This document shows, one piece after another, positions 1 through 11,580 of a stretch of DNA of 64,000 nucleotides. The notes below the pieces were generated by a model, which saw only the letters and a program-made list of their open reading frames with translations, ran no database searches and was not told the origin of the DNA. The DNA comes from Microstegium vimineum (lineage: Eukaryota > Streptophyta > Magnoliopsida > Poales > Poaceae), in NCBI GenBank assembly GCA_022036555.1, contig CM039129.1:37230051-37294050 (forward strand). Direction: 5' to 3'. Each line of letters opens with the position of its first letter. Within the stretch, counting starts at the first letter, position 1. A program made the position numbers and the translations under genes.

Positions 1-165
1 TTTTATGGATATTAAATAAGCTGATGTGGCACTGTATTAATGAAGAAAGAGGTAATGAGAGTTTCATGGGAATAGAGGGAATGAAACTCATCTGCACTGT
101 TTTTAAAATTTTGTTTCATTTAAAACTGTGCCATGAAACTCTCATTAAAAATGGCCTAAGTGCAC
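1..165. repeat. MITE-like fragment, truncated by the window start
   Basis: Two inverted words face each other: TGAGAGTTTCATGG at about 56-69 and CCATGAAACTCTCATT at about 132-147. The element would end in AAAATGGCC near 159. Similar GGCCA.. and GAGTTTCATG words recur at about 4190-4320 and 23165-23345, so this looks like one arm of a dispersed inverted-repeat family. The left end lies outside the window and no target duplication can be checked. Confidence 0.35.
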
Positions 166-1110
166 ATTTTCTACCTTTGTTCCTTCAAAAAAACTAGTCA
201 AACTTGTTTTGAAAGAAAAAACTGATGAGCGCAGATCCTTAGTGACATTTTTTAAGGGTATAGTACTTAATTAGTGTTGGGTGTGTGTGCCCAATCATAT
301 GGCTTCTTTGTTGCACAGCACTGCGAAGTTCAATTCGCAGGTGGCAGGGCATGAATCGATTGCTCTTGCTCAGCTCGCCGGTCCGTCCGGCGGGCTGGAC
401 GCCGGCCGGCCGGGAAGACGACGACTGTGCACTGGCTGACTGAGCGAGAGCGGCAACCCCAACCAACAACCATTGATGGCGGTAAAATATCTTGAGAAGA
501 AAAAACTCGCAGGGGCTGCAATGCAGACGCAGGCCGGATCCAGCTCATCGCGATCGCGTCTCCTTCGCCGCTTCACACACGACTACAGTACCCGAAAGAT
601 TATTGCCACAGAGATACAACAGTGTGATTCGGCGGTAATTAAAACCGGTCTGTGCTGCCGTGCTGCTCTGCCCCGGCAGAAAGCGGCAGCTATACCATTG
701 CTCAGCTGCTGCCCCGCCCTCATTCACTGTCCTGCATGCATGCATGCGCGGGACTGTGATTTTGCCCCTGTCCTGTTCGGAGAAATTTCTGGTGGCGAGA
801 TAAAAATAATGTTCGTAGTACTGAACTAGCTGGATGCAAACTAGATAGCCGAATGGTTTTAAATAAATCATTTTGAAGATTTATTTGCAATTATGATGGT
901 TTATAGAAAATTGAAAAACAAAACAAACAAAATGTAACACTCCCGCTCCCCCGACACACACACCTCCTCCAACGAACGTTTATCATTATTTATGCGTCTC
1001 CATTCTCCTACAACCTACAGTAGCTTAAAGCGTACTCCTAGTACACACTTAACAACATAAGGTGACATCAACTACCTCATACATGTTATATTATTGTTAT
1101 CTTATTATAT
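166..1110. other. intergenic, no gene seen
   Basis: Short open frames occur on both strands at 239-871, but none shows a recognisable domain, codon bias or splice structure. The 300-830 part is moderately GC-rich and the rest AT-rich. I see nothing further to annotate. Confidence 0.5.
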
Positions 1111-1121
1111 GAGTCACACAT

Positions 1122-1620
1122 CTAAACCTGGGCATGCAGCCCGAGCACGTGAGCCCGGCACGAGCACGACACGAGCCCGGTGTTGTGCGGGCCCGGGCCG
1201 GCCCAGGCCGGTGTGCGGGCCGTGCTTGGGCCGCACCCCAGGCCCGTGGGCCGGCAAGACACGGCCCGCTAAAAGTTGTAGGTCCGATAATATATGGAAT
1301 TTTAATTTATAATAGTTCTAAATCCAAAGATACATCTGTCTCACATTGTAGTCCAACATTAAAGTAGGCTAAATTCGCAAAAAAAACATTAAAATGAGCC
1401 AAATTTGTACAAAGAAAAACAGAAAAATAGACAAAATAAGCTATGGGCTGACACGGCCCGCAAGGCACGATGGGCTCACGGGCCGGCCCGGCGGCCCACG
1501 GGGCCGTGCCTGGGCCGAAGGCCAGGCCCGCAGGCCTATGAGGCACGGTTCGTAGGGCACGCGGGCCTCCTTGGCCCGATGGCCATCGGGCCGGGTCGGC
1601 TCTTTGCCCAACTATACGCA
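1122..1620. repeat. GC-rich inverted-repeat element (GGGCCG/CGGGCC-rich)
   Basis: Two very GC-rich arms, at about 1125-1275 and 1440-1615, are dense in CGGGCC, GGCACG and GGGCCGTG words. They are broadly inverted relative to each other around an AT-rich core (1276-1436). Open frames through the arms are low-complexity and not coding. The layout fits a foldback or hAT-like non-autonomous element; the class is a guess because terminal repeats and target duplications are not clear. The CACTA element at 1624 sits at its right edge. Confidence 0.4.
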
Positions 1621-1623
1621 CAT

Positions 1624-2564
1624 CACTAGTACAGAACTGTGCTATGGTAGCGGTTGTAAATACATTTTTACTGGCGTTTTTATGAACCGCCGGTGGGAGA
1701 GGCCAGTAGAAATGAACGATTTTTATTGGCGGTTGCTTGTGAACCGCATGTAGAAATATTTATCCAGAAATCGGGTTTTAATACTGGCGTTTTTATGAAC
1801 CGCCGGTGGGAGAGGCCAATAGAAATGAGCGATTTCTACTGGCGGTTGCTTGTGAACCGCATGTAGAAATATTTATTCAGAAATCGGGTTTTAAAAATGA
1901 AAAAAAGAATTAAATTCTGGGAGGGGCTGAGAAGCGAGCCGCCCGTCATTTTTTTGCGTAAAATTCGCGAACACGCTCCGTCAGGGATTCGAATCTCATA
2001 CCTCAGCCTCGCGCGATACCTCCTCTACCACTCCACCCATGTGTCACTTGTGTCTAGATTCATTAGTACTTCCTCATATTCTATACTAAATAGAGTGTAA
2101 ATTGATTGTTTGAGCCACTAAACGAATTTAAATGAAAAAGTTATGAACTACAAAGTTTCATAACTTTTCGAGACCTACAACTTTCATGTAGCAAGTGTTT
2201 TCATCCGAGATCGTTTACAAAAATTTGAATTTCAAATTTGACACCTTCGAACGTATTTTTCGATGTCAAGACGATTTCAAATGAAAAAGTTGTGAACTAC
2301 AAAGGTCCATAACTTTTCGAGATCTACAGCTTTTATGTAGAAAGTTTTTCCATCAGAGGTCGTTTACAAAAATAAAAAAAAATCAGCGAAAAAAAACCGA
2401 GGTCGATTTTTAGTGGCGGTTTTCTTAAGGAACCACCACTAAAAATTAATTTCCAGTGGCGGTTCGTAACTGTTTTTTTTTATTTTTTTCTACTGACGGT
2501 TCATAACCCAAACCACCTGTGCTATTTTTTTGAGGCGCAGCCAAAAATCGTTTTTCTACTAGTG
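1624..2564. mobile_element. non-autonomous CACTA element, complete with TSD
   Basis: The element begins CACTAGTACAG and ends CTACTAGTG, that is, inverted CACTAGTA termini. It is flanked on both sides by the trinucleotide CAT (1621-1623 and 2565-2567), the 3-bp target duplication expected of CACTA (En/Spm) transposons. It is 941 bp and has no transposase. Inside is a 113-bp tandem duplication (1670-1782 and 1783-1895) built around GAACCGCCGGTGGGAGAGG and GGCGGTTGCTTGTGAACCGC. Related GGCGGTT/GAACC words recur near the right end (about 2410-2520), so the ends carry the subterminal repeats typical of the family. A tRNA-like module lies inside it on the minus strand. Confidence 0.85.
1980..2050 (-). 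other. tRNA-like relic inside the small CACTA element
   Basis: Read on the minus strand, the segment holds GGAGTGGTAGAGGA (A-box-like) about 35 bases before GATTCGAATCCC (B-box-like), the spacing of a tRNA gene. No closed acceptor stem is evident, so this is a tRNA-derived relic rather than a functional tRNA. Confidence 0.5.
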
Positions 2565-2567
2565 CAT

Positions 2568-5480
2568 ATTATTATTATTATTTTTCTTCTATATCTTCTC
2601 TCATCCCATCTCCCTATTTACTAGCACATAGATTATCTCGTTTCTTCTTTACGAGCACATAGATTATCTCGTTAGTTGAAATAGAAGATATTCTTTTCTT
2701 TTTTCATCTTCTCTTTATATAGGAAAAGTAAATATAGAATCCTATGAGGAGTAATAATATGTTTCATGCATTCCATATTTATATATATAATGAAGCCGAC
2801 AAATTTGCATGACCAAATTAGACCACCCGATCCGTTTCCATTGATTGAGAACAAGGCAATATTTTTCATATATATGAATCGAAGAGAGAAAATCCCCTTC
2901 GTCCAACATGGCAACATGTGACATCATCTACGTACGCGCGCGTGAGGAGTGTGACCATTGTGTGATTGTGTCCTGCAGCATTCGTGCGTGCATTCAAGGA
3001 TGGATGGTCGTGTGGACGACTAGGAGTAGGTTGGTCAAACTGCCCGGCTCCACAGGTTCGTGCGCATCTTTGACCGTTTGGACCACATCGGACGGCCGGT
3101 ACGTGTGGCACCTGACCTGACCAGATCAGCTACTCCTGTAGTCCTAGGTGCTTTCCATGCTCTCCAAGGAAATACAAGTTTTACAGAAAACACCTCCAGT
3201 TTTTTTAAAGTATTTTATGTTTATTTGAAATCCATAATGGATCACCTCTAGTACCTTGCAACATGGGTCGGTGAATAGCAACATTCGTCACATTGTCTCC
3301 TGTTATACGACGCCACAAAATACATGTACCGTATGGCCCGTGCTTTGTGATAATTTTTGTAATCATCGATGACTTCTATTGTGCGCTTCCCTAGGAACTG
3401 AAGGTGTCACTGCAAACCCTGCCGTCCACATAGGAGTACATGACCTCACAGTATCTTGTGCCTGAACCGTTGGTTGGTGACTAAATTTATATATAGCCAA
3501 ATAAGTCTTGCTCTAATATAATCTATGTTTGTTATAGGTTAAGTTATTTACAATAGTTATCTCATATTTTTTTATAAAGATTTTTTCTATTATTAGGGTA
3601 CCCATAATGGTTGACTCATAAGCTACTTCTAAGTATTTTTTTCATATTTTAATAGAAAAGAGAGAAAACTTAGCTCTTGATCAAAATCCAAGCTTATACA
3701 CACGTTCCATGATTACGAGAGAGTGTCATGTGGGTCTAAGGGCAAATACATTAGCGTTGCTTCATAACTAGTCTCATGCAATTTAAGACGATATGTACAA
3801 TGGTTGTCTTTTTAAGTTGTCTCAGAGTAACTTACAATCCTTAATTTATGCATAGAGTAAAAATAAGATTTTGAGTTGTATAACAATAAAAAGTTATATA
3901 ATAGTATAATAGTTATATCATACTCCTAAATTTTAGCTCATAAGACAGTTGTTTCGTGAATCAACAACCTCATTCTCTCTTTTCTCTCTCTCTTTCCTCC
4001 ACATGATTAAAAATTCTATGTGCCATTGCATGAGACATAGTATGAGACTACTTACATGTAGCAATATACCCGCCTAATCATACTATGAGTCATTGCTAAA
4101 AGTGTCTTTAGCTTAATGCTTGCATCATGAGAGCCAAACTCTCTTGCCTTCTCTCCTTTTTTCCACATCAGTATTTACTTAGACTGTAAGGCCAATCTTA
4201 GTAGGAGTTTCATGTGAGCTTTATTTGTATTAAATAAGTTATCACATAAGTCTTTGATGATATGACAACACCTTTAAAAAGAAAGAAGTGATGAAACTCT
4301 CTTGACATGATTATCAACTCTCTATAAGTCATGAATTTAAATGTAGTCCTTCTATACCCATAAAGCAAGTCGTTCTAGAAAATGATATGGTCTCCAAAGC
4401 ATAACTTTGACTACTTATTTTTTGAAAAATATTTATTAAAATATAATATATATGTATATACTTTTATAATGTTGCATAAATGTAGGGCTAAATGTTATAC
4501 TTTTATAATACTGCTATCCGATCGAAGAAACAAATACTACTTAGTACGTAACCAAATCTAAATATTCAGTATCCTGAATCTGAATATCGAAAGTTAGATA
4601 TTACGAGCATGTAGCTTTTTTTATTGGAAAGGAAAACTATCCCAAAAAATATTCGTATATATACTTATAAAAAATTATTTACGTATATGAATATATCTGT
4701 TTGTATCGGATCGGTTCTAATCTGTAGCAAGTGAGGTTAAGTACTAGGCTACTAGCTTTGCTTATTGGATTTGAATGACTATTGTCAAGTTCATGAAAAG
4801 AATCGCTTTGAATTGTTGAGTTATATCTGGCGGTTGGCTGTAAGGTTACTTGTAATCTTTTTTAGCCCGTTCATATGTGAATTAACTTTTTACTAAATTA
4901 ATATACAAGACACATTTATCTCTCTCACAAAATTTCTTAGTTATCAGCTGTAAGTTTACAATTCATTTCCTTTCTTTCTCATCTCTTCTCTTCTCCATGT
5001 TAATATTTATCCAACTTATAAATTATAATCTCATATTATACGAAAAGTTCTCTTTTTTTAATAACCCAGACGAAAAGTTTTTGAAAGCCAGGAAGAAAGC
5101 ACGCTGTGTAGGGTAGGGTGACATCATTTTTCACCTAGGGGAATGCATGGCTCCATCTGGTCTGGGTACCACTGCAGTGCATAGACAAGGGTTTAGCCCA
5201 ACATTTCTGGTGCTCAGCGCCCCCCTATTGGATTCAGCAACGTTTTGTCAGCAGTGATGATAGTCTGCTCTGGATCTCAGCGTGCATTGTCCAGCATGCA
5301 CCTCTACTAAATTCCAACTTTAACCTCTGGCTCTCCAGCAGCATCTTCTCTCGGGCACTGCAGATTATTTTGTGTAATTTCGAGGATCCGTCTGCATATA
5401 ATTATTTCACGCCTGCCAAATGGGCCAAACAACAGAATCAGGGCAATCCTTTTCTATCATTGCTACCAGTAAGTAGTATT
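2568..5480. other. AT-rich intergenic DNA with MITE remnants, no gene
   Basis: No open frame over about 80 codons carries any recognisable feature. At about 3590-4330 there are several degenerate pieces with words such as ACCCATAATGG, TCTCATGCAATTTAAG and GGCCAATCTTAGTAGGAGTTT, which look like overlapping decayed MITEs. 4380-5050 is AT-rich without visible structure. 5090-5400 is less AT-rich but not coding. Confidence 0.45.
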
Positions 5481-5727
5481 ATTTTAAGGATTCCTAGAGA
5501 TTTTTTTTTGTATAATTCTAAACCTATAGAAATTTTTTATACATGGTCCTTTGGAGCAGATAATTGACCATCCTAAGATCCTACAATTTTTTTTTTCTAT
5601 AGAATGGTTCAATCCATAGGAATTTTGAAGAAAAAGCTAATAAGAAACTTTCCTTTTGTGTCTATCTCTCACTTATCTTCCCTTTGTTTCTTTATGTCTT
5701 GTACTTCCAAATGCTCCATCATAGAGT

Positions 5728-6191
5728 TTTCTACTTTTTCAATTCACATAGGATTGCAAGTGACATGTACGGCTCTAATATCTTGAACTGCTCCCAGTTT
5801 TTTTTTAGTTTATTTTAGTTTATTATTTCTCACAAAACACTATTTAATCAGACGAAATCAACTAACAGAGCCGTAACTTCAATCCGATGTTGTTTGTTTT
5901 TTTTTTCACAGTTTCTACAATTACTCCATCAAAGAGCTTTCTACTTTTTCAATTCACGTAGGATTGCAACATGAAACTCCAATCTGGGTACAGTAGTCTT
6001 TTTGGCACAGTTTCTACAATTGCCTGTCACGTCGTTACCACCGAGCAATCTGGGTACAGTAGTCTTGTACAGGTATATGGTATCTGACTATCTGTTTGTG
6101 TATCTCTAGAGTCCGGACACTGTATGCAAGATACTGAAAAGCCTGGCTCCACCTCAACAGTGCCCATTTTTCAATTCACGTAGGATTGCAT
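5728..6191 (+). repeat. cluster of short interspersed direct repeats
   Basis: The word TTTTTCAATTCACGTAGGAT (one copy with CACATAGG) occurs three times, near 5735, 5945 and 6168, each followed by TGCA. AATCTGGGTACAGTAGTCTT occurs twice (about 5981 and 6047), and CACAGTTTCTACAATT twice (about 5908 and 6007). The cluster is just upstream of the EDR2-like gene. It may be a decayed tandem array or repeated promoter sequence; no TE family is recognised. Confidence 0.5.
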
Positions 6192-6599
6192 ATGTTCTCT
6201 GGATTCCAATTCACAGCTATAAAAGTCGCCTGCAATTTCACAGAGTTTGTGCAACAGTTTATATTTATGGTGGTGGATGGCAGCAGCATCCACTGTTCCC
6301 AGCTCCCCCTCCTTCACCAAACTTTGGCCAAATTCACAACCAACCGATTTATGTCTTCGGAGAGCAATTTAAAACCATGCAAATTAAACCAAGTCTACCC
6401 CACACACTGACACACAAGTCACAAACACACGAAAAGGTACCAAAAGGGAGCTTTTTCTGCAGACAAGAAAGAAAGAAAGGAATATAGTAAAATAAAAAAG
6501 TGAAAAATGTACTGCAATCTAAAAAAGGTTAAAACGTTAAAAAAAAAGCAACAGAAGCAGGAGGAGAGAGAGAGACAGAGGCAGAGGCAGAGGCTAGAT

Positions 6600-6920
6600 G
6601 GAGAAAGGCTGCAACCTTGTATTGTAGCCACCTCCATCTTCACCCTCTCCTCTGCTCTGCCTCTTTTCCACCTTCCCTCCCTCCTCTGAACCTTCTCAAT
6701 CTCCCCTTCCCTTCCCCCCACGTGGAGTATAACACCCATACGCAAACGCCACACGCGCAAGCACATGAACCACCACCACCATCTCGGCGGGCGGCTCCCA
6801 CTTGCTCCCCTTCCTCGCTCTGATCCTCCTCCTCGTGCACTGCTCCGCCGCGGCAACCTCGCCGCCGGCTTGATTGACTGCCGCGGCGCTCCCCAGGGCA
6901 CGTACGTACTCTTCGGGCAG
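6600..6920 (+). promoter_or_regulatory. probable 5' leader exon of the EDR2_C gene
   Basis: A CT-rich stretch (about 6640-6720) typical of grass 5' leaders is followed by a GC-rich segment ending CGGGCAG|GTAATG, a good splice donor at 6921. The next plausible acceptors, TTTGCAG at 8040-8046 and TTGTGCAG at 8468-8475, precede the coding start at 8555. The leader contains an ATG at 6765 that opens an upstream ORF. The transcription start is not defined, and no convincing TATA box was identified. Confidence 0.4.
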
Positions 6921-8085
6921 GTAATGCTTCGTCTCCGTTGTGTGTGCGTGTGACGGTTGTCTTGGTTTCATCAGTGGCGGAAACAAAATCGGTGCTTGGT
7001 AACTATACCAGCGAGTTTGTGGCCGGGAATGGGAAAGTTTTTGTTTCTGGGAAGTTCTGGGTGGATCTTTGCTGCTTTTGGCAGGAAAGGGAACGACTTT
7101 TTTTTTTATTTGTTGCTCGTGGCGTGTTGGTTTGGCTCCGTTTGAGAGGTTTTTTTGGTTTCTTGCTCTTGTTTCTGTTGCTCTGGACGAAGCCGGCAAG
7201 CCAAGCTTGGCTTCTTGGTGCAGACTGCAGACACCTGGGGTTTACCTGTCAAGGCTGGGATTTTTGGCATAAATATGAGTGCTTTCGTAGGCTCCTGCAA
7301 TGCCGAACAGTTTAGTTTTTGGGCGATTCAAGGCGGAGACTCCGCCTTTTGGGATCAGGCTGGGATTCCGATGCGATTCTTTGGGTTCTTCTGCTGCTGC
7401 TCAGGTGTTCTCTCTGTTCAATCGCGTCAGTTCTTCGGGTACGGAAGAAGAAATGCCATGCATGGTTCCCAGAAATTTGTTGCGTTTCGTCTTTTGATTT
7501 GATTCAGTTGGATTCTTTCAGCTGTCATCCGCGGGATTAGTGGGGACGTGAGTCCAAGTCTTTCGGATTCTTGTTGGGCGGGCGGATTCATTTTTTCTTC
7601 GTTTTCAAATGACTATTTTATCTTCTTCTTTTGACAATAACTCTTTTATATTTTGATGTTGTTCTTGACTATGATGAAGATCCAGGTCTTGTGCTAGTTT
7701 CTCAGTCGCTCGACCCATTTTGGGTTTCTGTGTTCTTTGCCTCTTGAAAGGTTAAACAACTTGTGTTAGTGGCCATTAAGTCAACTTGTTGAGCTGAAGA
7801 GTTCAAGAAGGCAATTAAAACTGTCTAGAATCTTTGTATTTATTTATAGTTTCTATCTGGAGTGCTAGTTGTTTCCTCAATACGGAGTACCTACAAAGCG
7901 GCAAAGTACTTTCATTCTTATACTGATGTATATTGATATTTTAGATTTAGATTCCTTTTTTTACCTGTATGTTGTGCGAAGCAATTGCTTATATTATGAG
8001 CATAGATGTGTCATTTTTAATGGTCAGAAAATGGATTTGTTTGCAGGCTGTCATAGGGAGTAGCCTGCGCGTCGGTTATTCGTAG
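6765..8085 (+). other. possible upstream ORF in the EDR2_C leader (spliced)
   Basis: An ATG at 6765 opens 52 codons starting MNHHHHLGG up to the donor at 6921. If spliced to 8047 the frame continues 12 codons and stops with TAG near 8083-8085. If spliced directly to 8476 it runs 11 codons and stops. Either way it ends before the main ATG at 8555, so it would be a true upstream ORF able to reduce translation. Splicing is inferred from the sequence only. Confidence 0.25.
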
Positions 8086-8145
8086 CCTGGTAGGCCACCA
8101 ATAATATCTTCTCTCCTGGGCTTATTTGCCTCCATTTGTCATCAG
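8047..8145 (+). other. possible non-coding leader exon
   Basis: Bounded by TTTGCAG at its left and CATCAG|GTAGTT at its right. It lies between the probable leader exon ending at 6920 and the last leader segment starting at 8476, and would be an alternative 5' UTR exon. Support is the splice signals only. Confidence 0.3.
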
Positions 8146-8554
8146 GTAGTTTGGGTTCCAAGTCTTCTGGCTTTTATCTTCAGATTTTAGAGATCTATAT
8201 GCCTTTTGTTCTGGTGTTACATTTCTTTTCGTTTATACATCTATTTGCTATATATCGATGCATGTAATACTTTCCTGGTTTCCTTAAAGTGTCGTCAAGT
8301 TGTCGGTTCAGTATTCTGAACATCTTCAGTACAATTCCTACTTCAGTGATAGGTGCTGTTACAGGGATACAAAAAGCCTAAATTTAAAATTGATGTCTTT
8401 TGTTTTTTTACTTCATTTATGAAAGCATTGTAGTTAGGGCGTATCTAATCACTCGTTGGCTTTTCTGTTGTGCAGCTTCTTGAAATCCAAAATTCTGGTC
8501 AAATGCTGTGAAGAAGAATCCCCTTGGGCTGAATAAATTCAGCCTGTAACCACT

Positions 8555-11204
8555 ATGGGTGCCTGTGTATCTTCAAACAAAAAACGGAGATCGCAAAGAT
8601 TGTGTTGTATTTACAGGCGCTACCGTGGCAAGGTTTTAACTAATACACCTATAGTACGTACCAGTGATGTGGAGAACTTTGCTTCTTCTGGGGAAGCAGT
8701 CCATTTAGGGACGTCTGCAGCTACTCGTCGGCGATCCGATGGCTCAAACGTTACATTCCACCTCACACAATTGCAGTGGCATCACAGTGAGCTGGACACA
8801 GAGAATGGAAATGGTAAATGGAAACTTTTTGTTCCTTGCATATGTTCCAGTAATGCAATGTCTCGCATTTAAAAAAAAAGTTAGGCTGAAATTCAGTACT
8901 TTCCCTGTTGGTCCAGTTGTGTGCCAAGAAGAAGCGTGGTTCGACTCTGTCAGTATTTTGGGATCTGACTCAGATGAAGACTTCAGCAGTGTCAATGGAG
9001 GTTTGTATTGCTTTTCAGCTATTTTAATTGTTTCTAAAAGGACAGAGTTGACACAATATTCAGACGTTTTTGTTGAAAGGGACATTTATATTCAGGTTTT
9101 GATCTTTCTTGCAGACCTCCCAGCTATGTCAAATTCAACAGGTACACAATTGATGCAGTGTGAAGATGCTTCATCCATCGCTGATGCCATCCAGAAGTTT
9201 GAAAGATTTTTTGATGGTTCTAGTGTTGCTCAAGCTGTTGGACAGTATCTGAAAAGAGATGCAAACAAAATAGATGCAGAGAGGCCTAAAATTGCAAGCC
9301 CAGAAGCTTTTGATGTCTCTAGTGGAAAGGTTGAGGATGCAAAGACACGAAATGAGGGTATAAAAATTCTGACAAAACTTAGAAGAGGCGAGGATGCATG
9401 CAATACCTTGAAGTCTTTTAAAGATGGAGAGAAGCCTCATGAAAGCATCTTCAAAAGTTTGACACCAGTGTGCACGCCTCGTCATGCTAACAAGGTCCAA
9501 CCATTGGCAGTAGCAAGTCCACGAGGCCAAAAGAAGAAATCAGCTGTTGTCAGGCTTTCTTTCAAGAGGCAATCCTTCGATGGAGAACAAACTACTGAAA
9601 TATGTAGGTTTCACTCAGTTGTGTTCACCTTTTGTTTTCAGTGAATGGTGATAGCCAGGACTAACAGTTTGATTGCTATTAAATTTCTATAAATGCAGGT
9701 TCCTCTAGAAGGTACTTGATCCGCCCACGAGCTGGATTATTGGTTCCGCAAGCTGGTGAGAAAATTTCTGAGGGTTGTTGGTCTGTGCTTGAGCCTTCGA
9801 CATTCAAGCTGCGAGGGGAAAGTTTTTTCAAGTAAGAATTGTTCCACAAATGCATGTATTCTCTCAGGAACTTCATTTTGTATTGATTTATATTTACTTA
9901 CAGGGACAAAAAAAAGTCTCCTGCTCCAGCTTGCTCTCCATACACTCCATTTGGTGTGGACATATTCATGTCCCCGAGGAAAATTCACCACATTGCCCAG
10001 CATATTGAGCTCCCATCTGTAAAGCCAAATGAAAAAATTCCTTCACTACTTATCGTAAACATTCAGGTATGATCATCAGACTTTCTCCCTTGAGATTTAA
10101 CATGTTAATTATTCCAGTGATTACAAATAGTTGTTCCATGCAGATGCCTACATATCCTGCTGCTATGTTCCTTGGTGATAGTGACGGGGAAGGGATTAAT
10201 CTAGTGCTATATTTCAAACTGAATGATAACTTTGAGAAAGAAATTTCTCCCCAGTTTCATGAAAGCATCAAGGTAAACCACTTCACAATTGGATGACGCC
10301 TCTTTTCACAAATTGCTGATGCCTACTAATCCATAGCTGAACTGTACTGAATTTCTTTCTCTTGATTTATTTGTTTTCAGAGACTTGTAAACGACGAAAT
10401 AGAAAAGGTTAAGGGTTTCCCATTAGACTCAACGGTCCCTTTCAGAGAAAGATTGAAGATACTGACAGGGTTGGTTAACCCAGATGACATGAATCTGAGT
10501 TCTGCGGAGAGGAAACTTGTTCAGGCTTACAATGAAAAGCCAGTCCTCTCAAGGCCTCAGCACAACTTTTATGTGGTAAGTTGCTTTGTTTGTTCGGTAT
10601 GGTTCTACTTCTCGTCTGTTTCATCTTTGACTCTTTATGACATGTGGGGTTGATGCAGGGATCAAATTACTTGGAGATCGACCTTGATGTACACCGCTTT
10701 AGCTTCATCTCAAGGAAAGGGCTTGAAGCATTCCGAGAACGATTGAAACAGGGGGTAATTGATCTAGGGCTAACCATACAGGTAGGTTGATGGTCGGTCC
10801 TTTCTGCCTTATTTATTTGTTATATGAATCTTCATAACACAAAAGAAATGTCATTTGCCAATTCAGTATCAGCCCGAAAGTGATATGAAATATACAACAC
10901 AGCAACCCCATTATTTGGAAATGTGATATTAACCTTCAAACTGTACCAACTTGTCGAGTCATTGTTCATCCAAGTGTCGTAAATCATGAAAAGCGATACC
11001 GTTGTAATGTATACAACATTTTGTCATCCTGTTAAGTTACAGATTCAGACTAATTTCTCGATAAGCTGAACATGCTGACCATTGACACAGGCCCAGAAGC
11101 AGGAGGAACTTCCAGAGCATGTCCTGTGCAGTGTAAGGCTAAACAAAGTTGATTTTGTCGATAACGGGCAAATACCAACGCTACTGCCATGTGACGACGA
11201 CTAA
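8555..11204 (+). CDS. DUF1336 / EDR2_C-domain protein, 562 aa, nine coding exons
   Basis: Coding exons by GT..AG signals with phases that join cleanly: 8555-8813, 8917-9000, 9115-9603, 9699-9831, 9904-10066, 10144-10272, 10381-10575, 10659-10781, 11091-11204 (TAA). They total 1689 nt. The start is MGACVSSNKK: Gly2 is the N-myristoylation site and Cys4 a likely palmitoylation site, so the protein should sit on the cytosolic face of a membrane. Residues 1-270 are polar and probably disordered, with acidic SDSDED and basic RGQKKK patches. From about residue 298 comes the EDR2_C (DUF1336) domain, opening CWSVLEPSTFKLRG, with PYTPFGVDIFMSPRK, LNDNFEKE, RPQHNFYVGSNYLEID and DLDVHRFSFISRKG. It ends shortly after a basic-aliphatic segment with VLCSVRLNKVDF. 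The family includes Arabidopsis EDR2, which has added PH and START domains; this is the short, domain-only form, and its precise role is unknown. No lesion is seen, so it appears functional. Confidence 0.92.
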
Positions 11205-11580
11205 AAGTTGAGACTCCTAAAAGTTAACTGAAACTGATGTTTGTGCCAAGGACAAAGGACATTAGCATATGATGGCAAGTCCATTCCCTGAAGAACTGTG
11301 GGTTTTCCTTGGTTGGTCTTGGAACTTGGAAATGAGGAGGCATGGCGGTTCCCGTTCCGTGAGATGAACAGAAGTGGGGATCTGCGTGTATAGTCATGTT
11401 CTTTGGCATTCTGGTGTTGCGAATCAAATTCTATTGGAACTTGGAAGTTGATTTGCGAATCCGGAATTGAGAATGCCAGCAAGACGTCTTATCAGTGATA
11501 TATTTATTCAATTTATATGTTCTCGATCTGTTGAGTAGAGATATTGCTGAAATCAGGGTTACCGACTTTCGTCGTACTGG
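11205..11580 (+). other. probable 3' UTR of the EDR2_C gene
   Basis: Non-coding sequence follows the stop and becomes AT-rich at about 11495-11525 (TATATTTATTCAATTTATAT), a plausible near-upstream polyadenylation element. The cleavage site is not determined. Confidence 0.4.

Noticed and set aside
1980..2050. Functional tRNA gene
   Set aside because: A- and B-box words are present but no complete cloverleaf or acceptor stem was found; the same holds for 17495-17575 and 60966-61026.
6780..6870. Signal-peptide-like hydrophobic reading (LLPFLALILLLVHCSAAA) in the leader
   Set aside because: In that frame a TGA directly precedes it and there is no ATG, so it cannot start a protein unless an unseen exon is joined in.
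6419..7200. 160- and 167-codon frames on the minus strand over the EDR2_C leader
   Set aside because: They are antisense to a CT-rich leader and its intron and have purine-run composition only.
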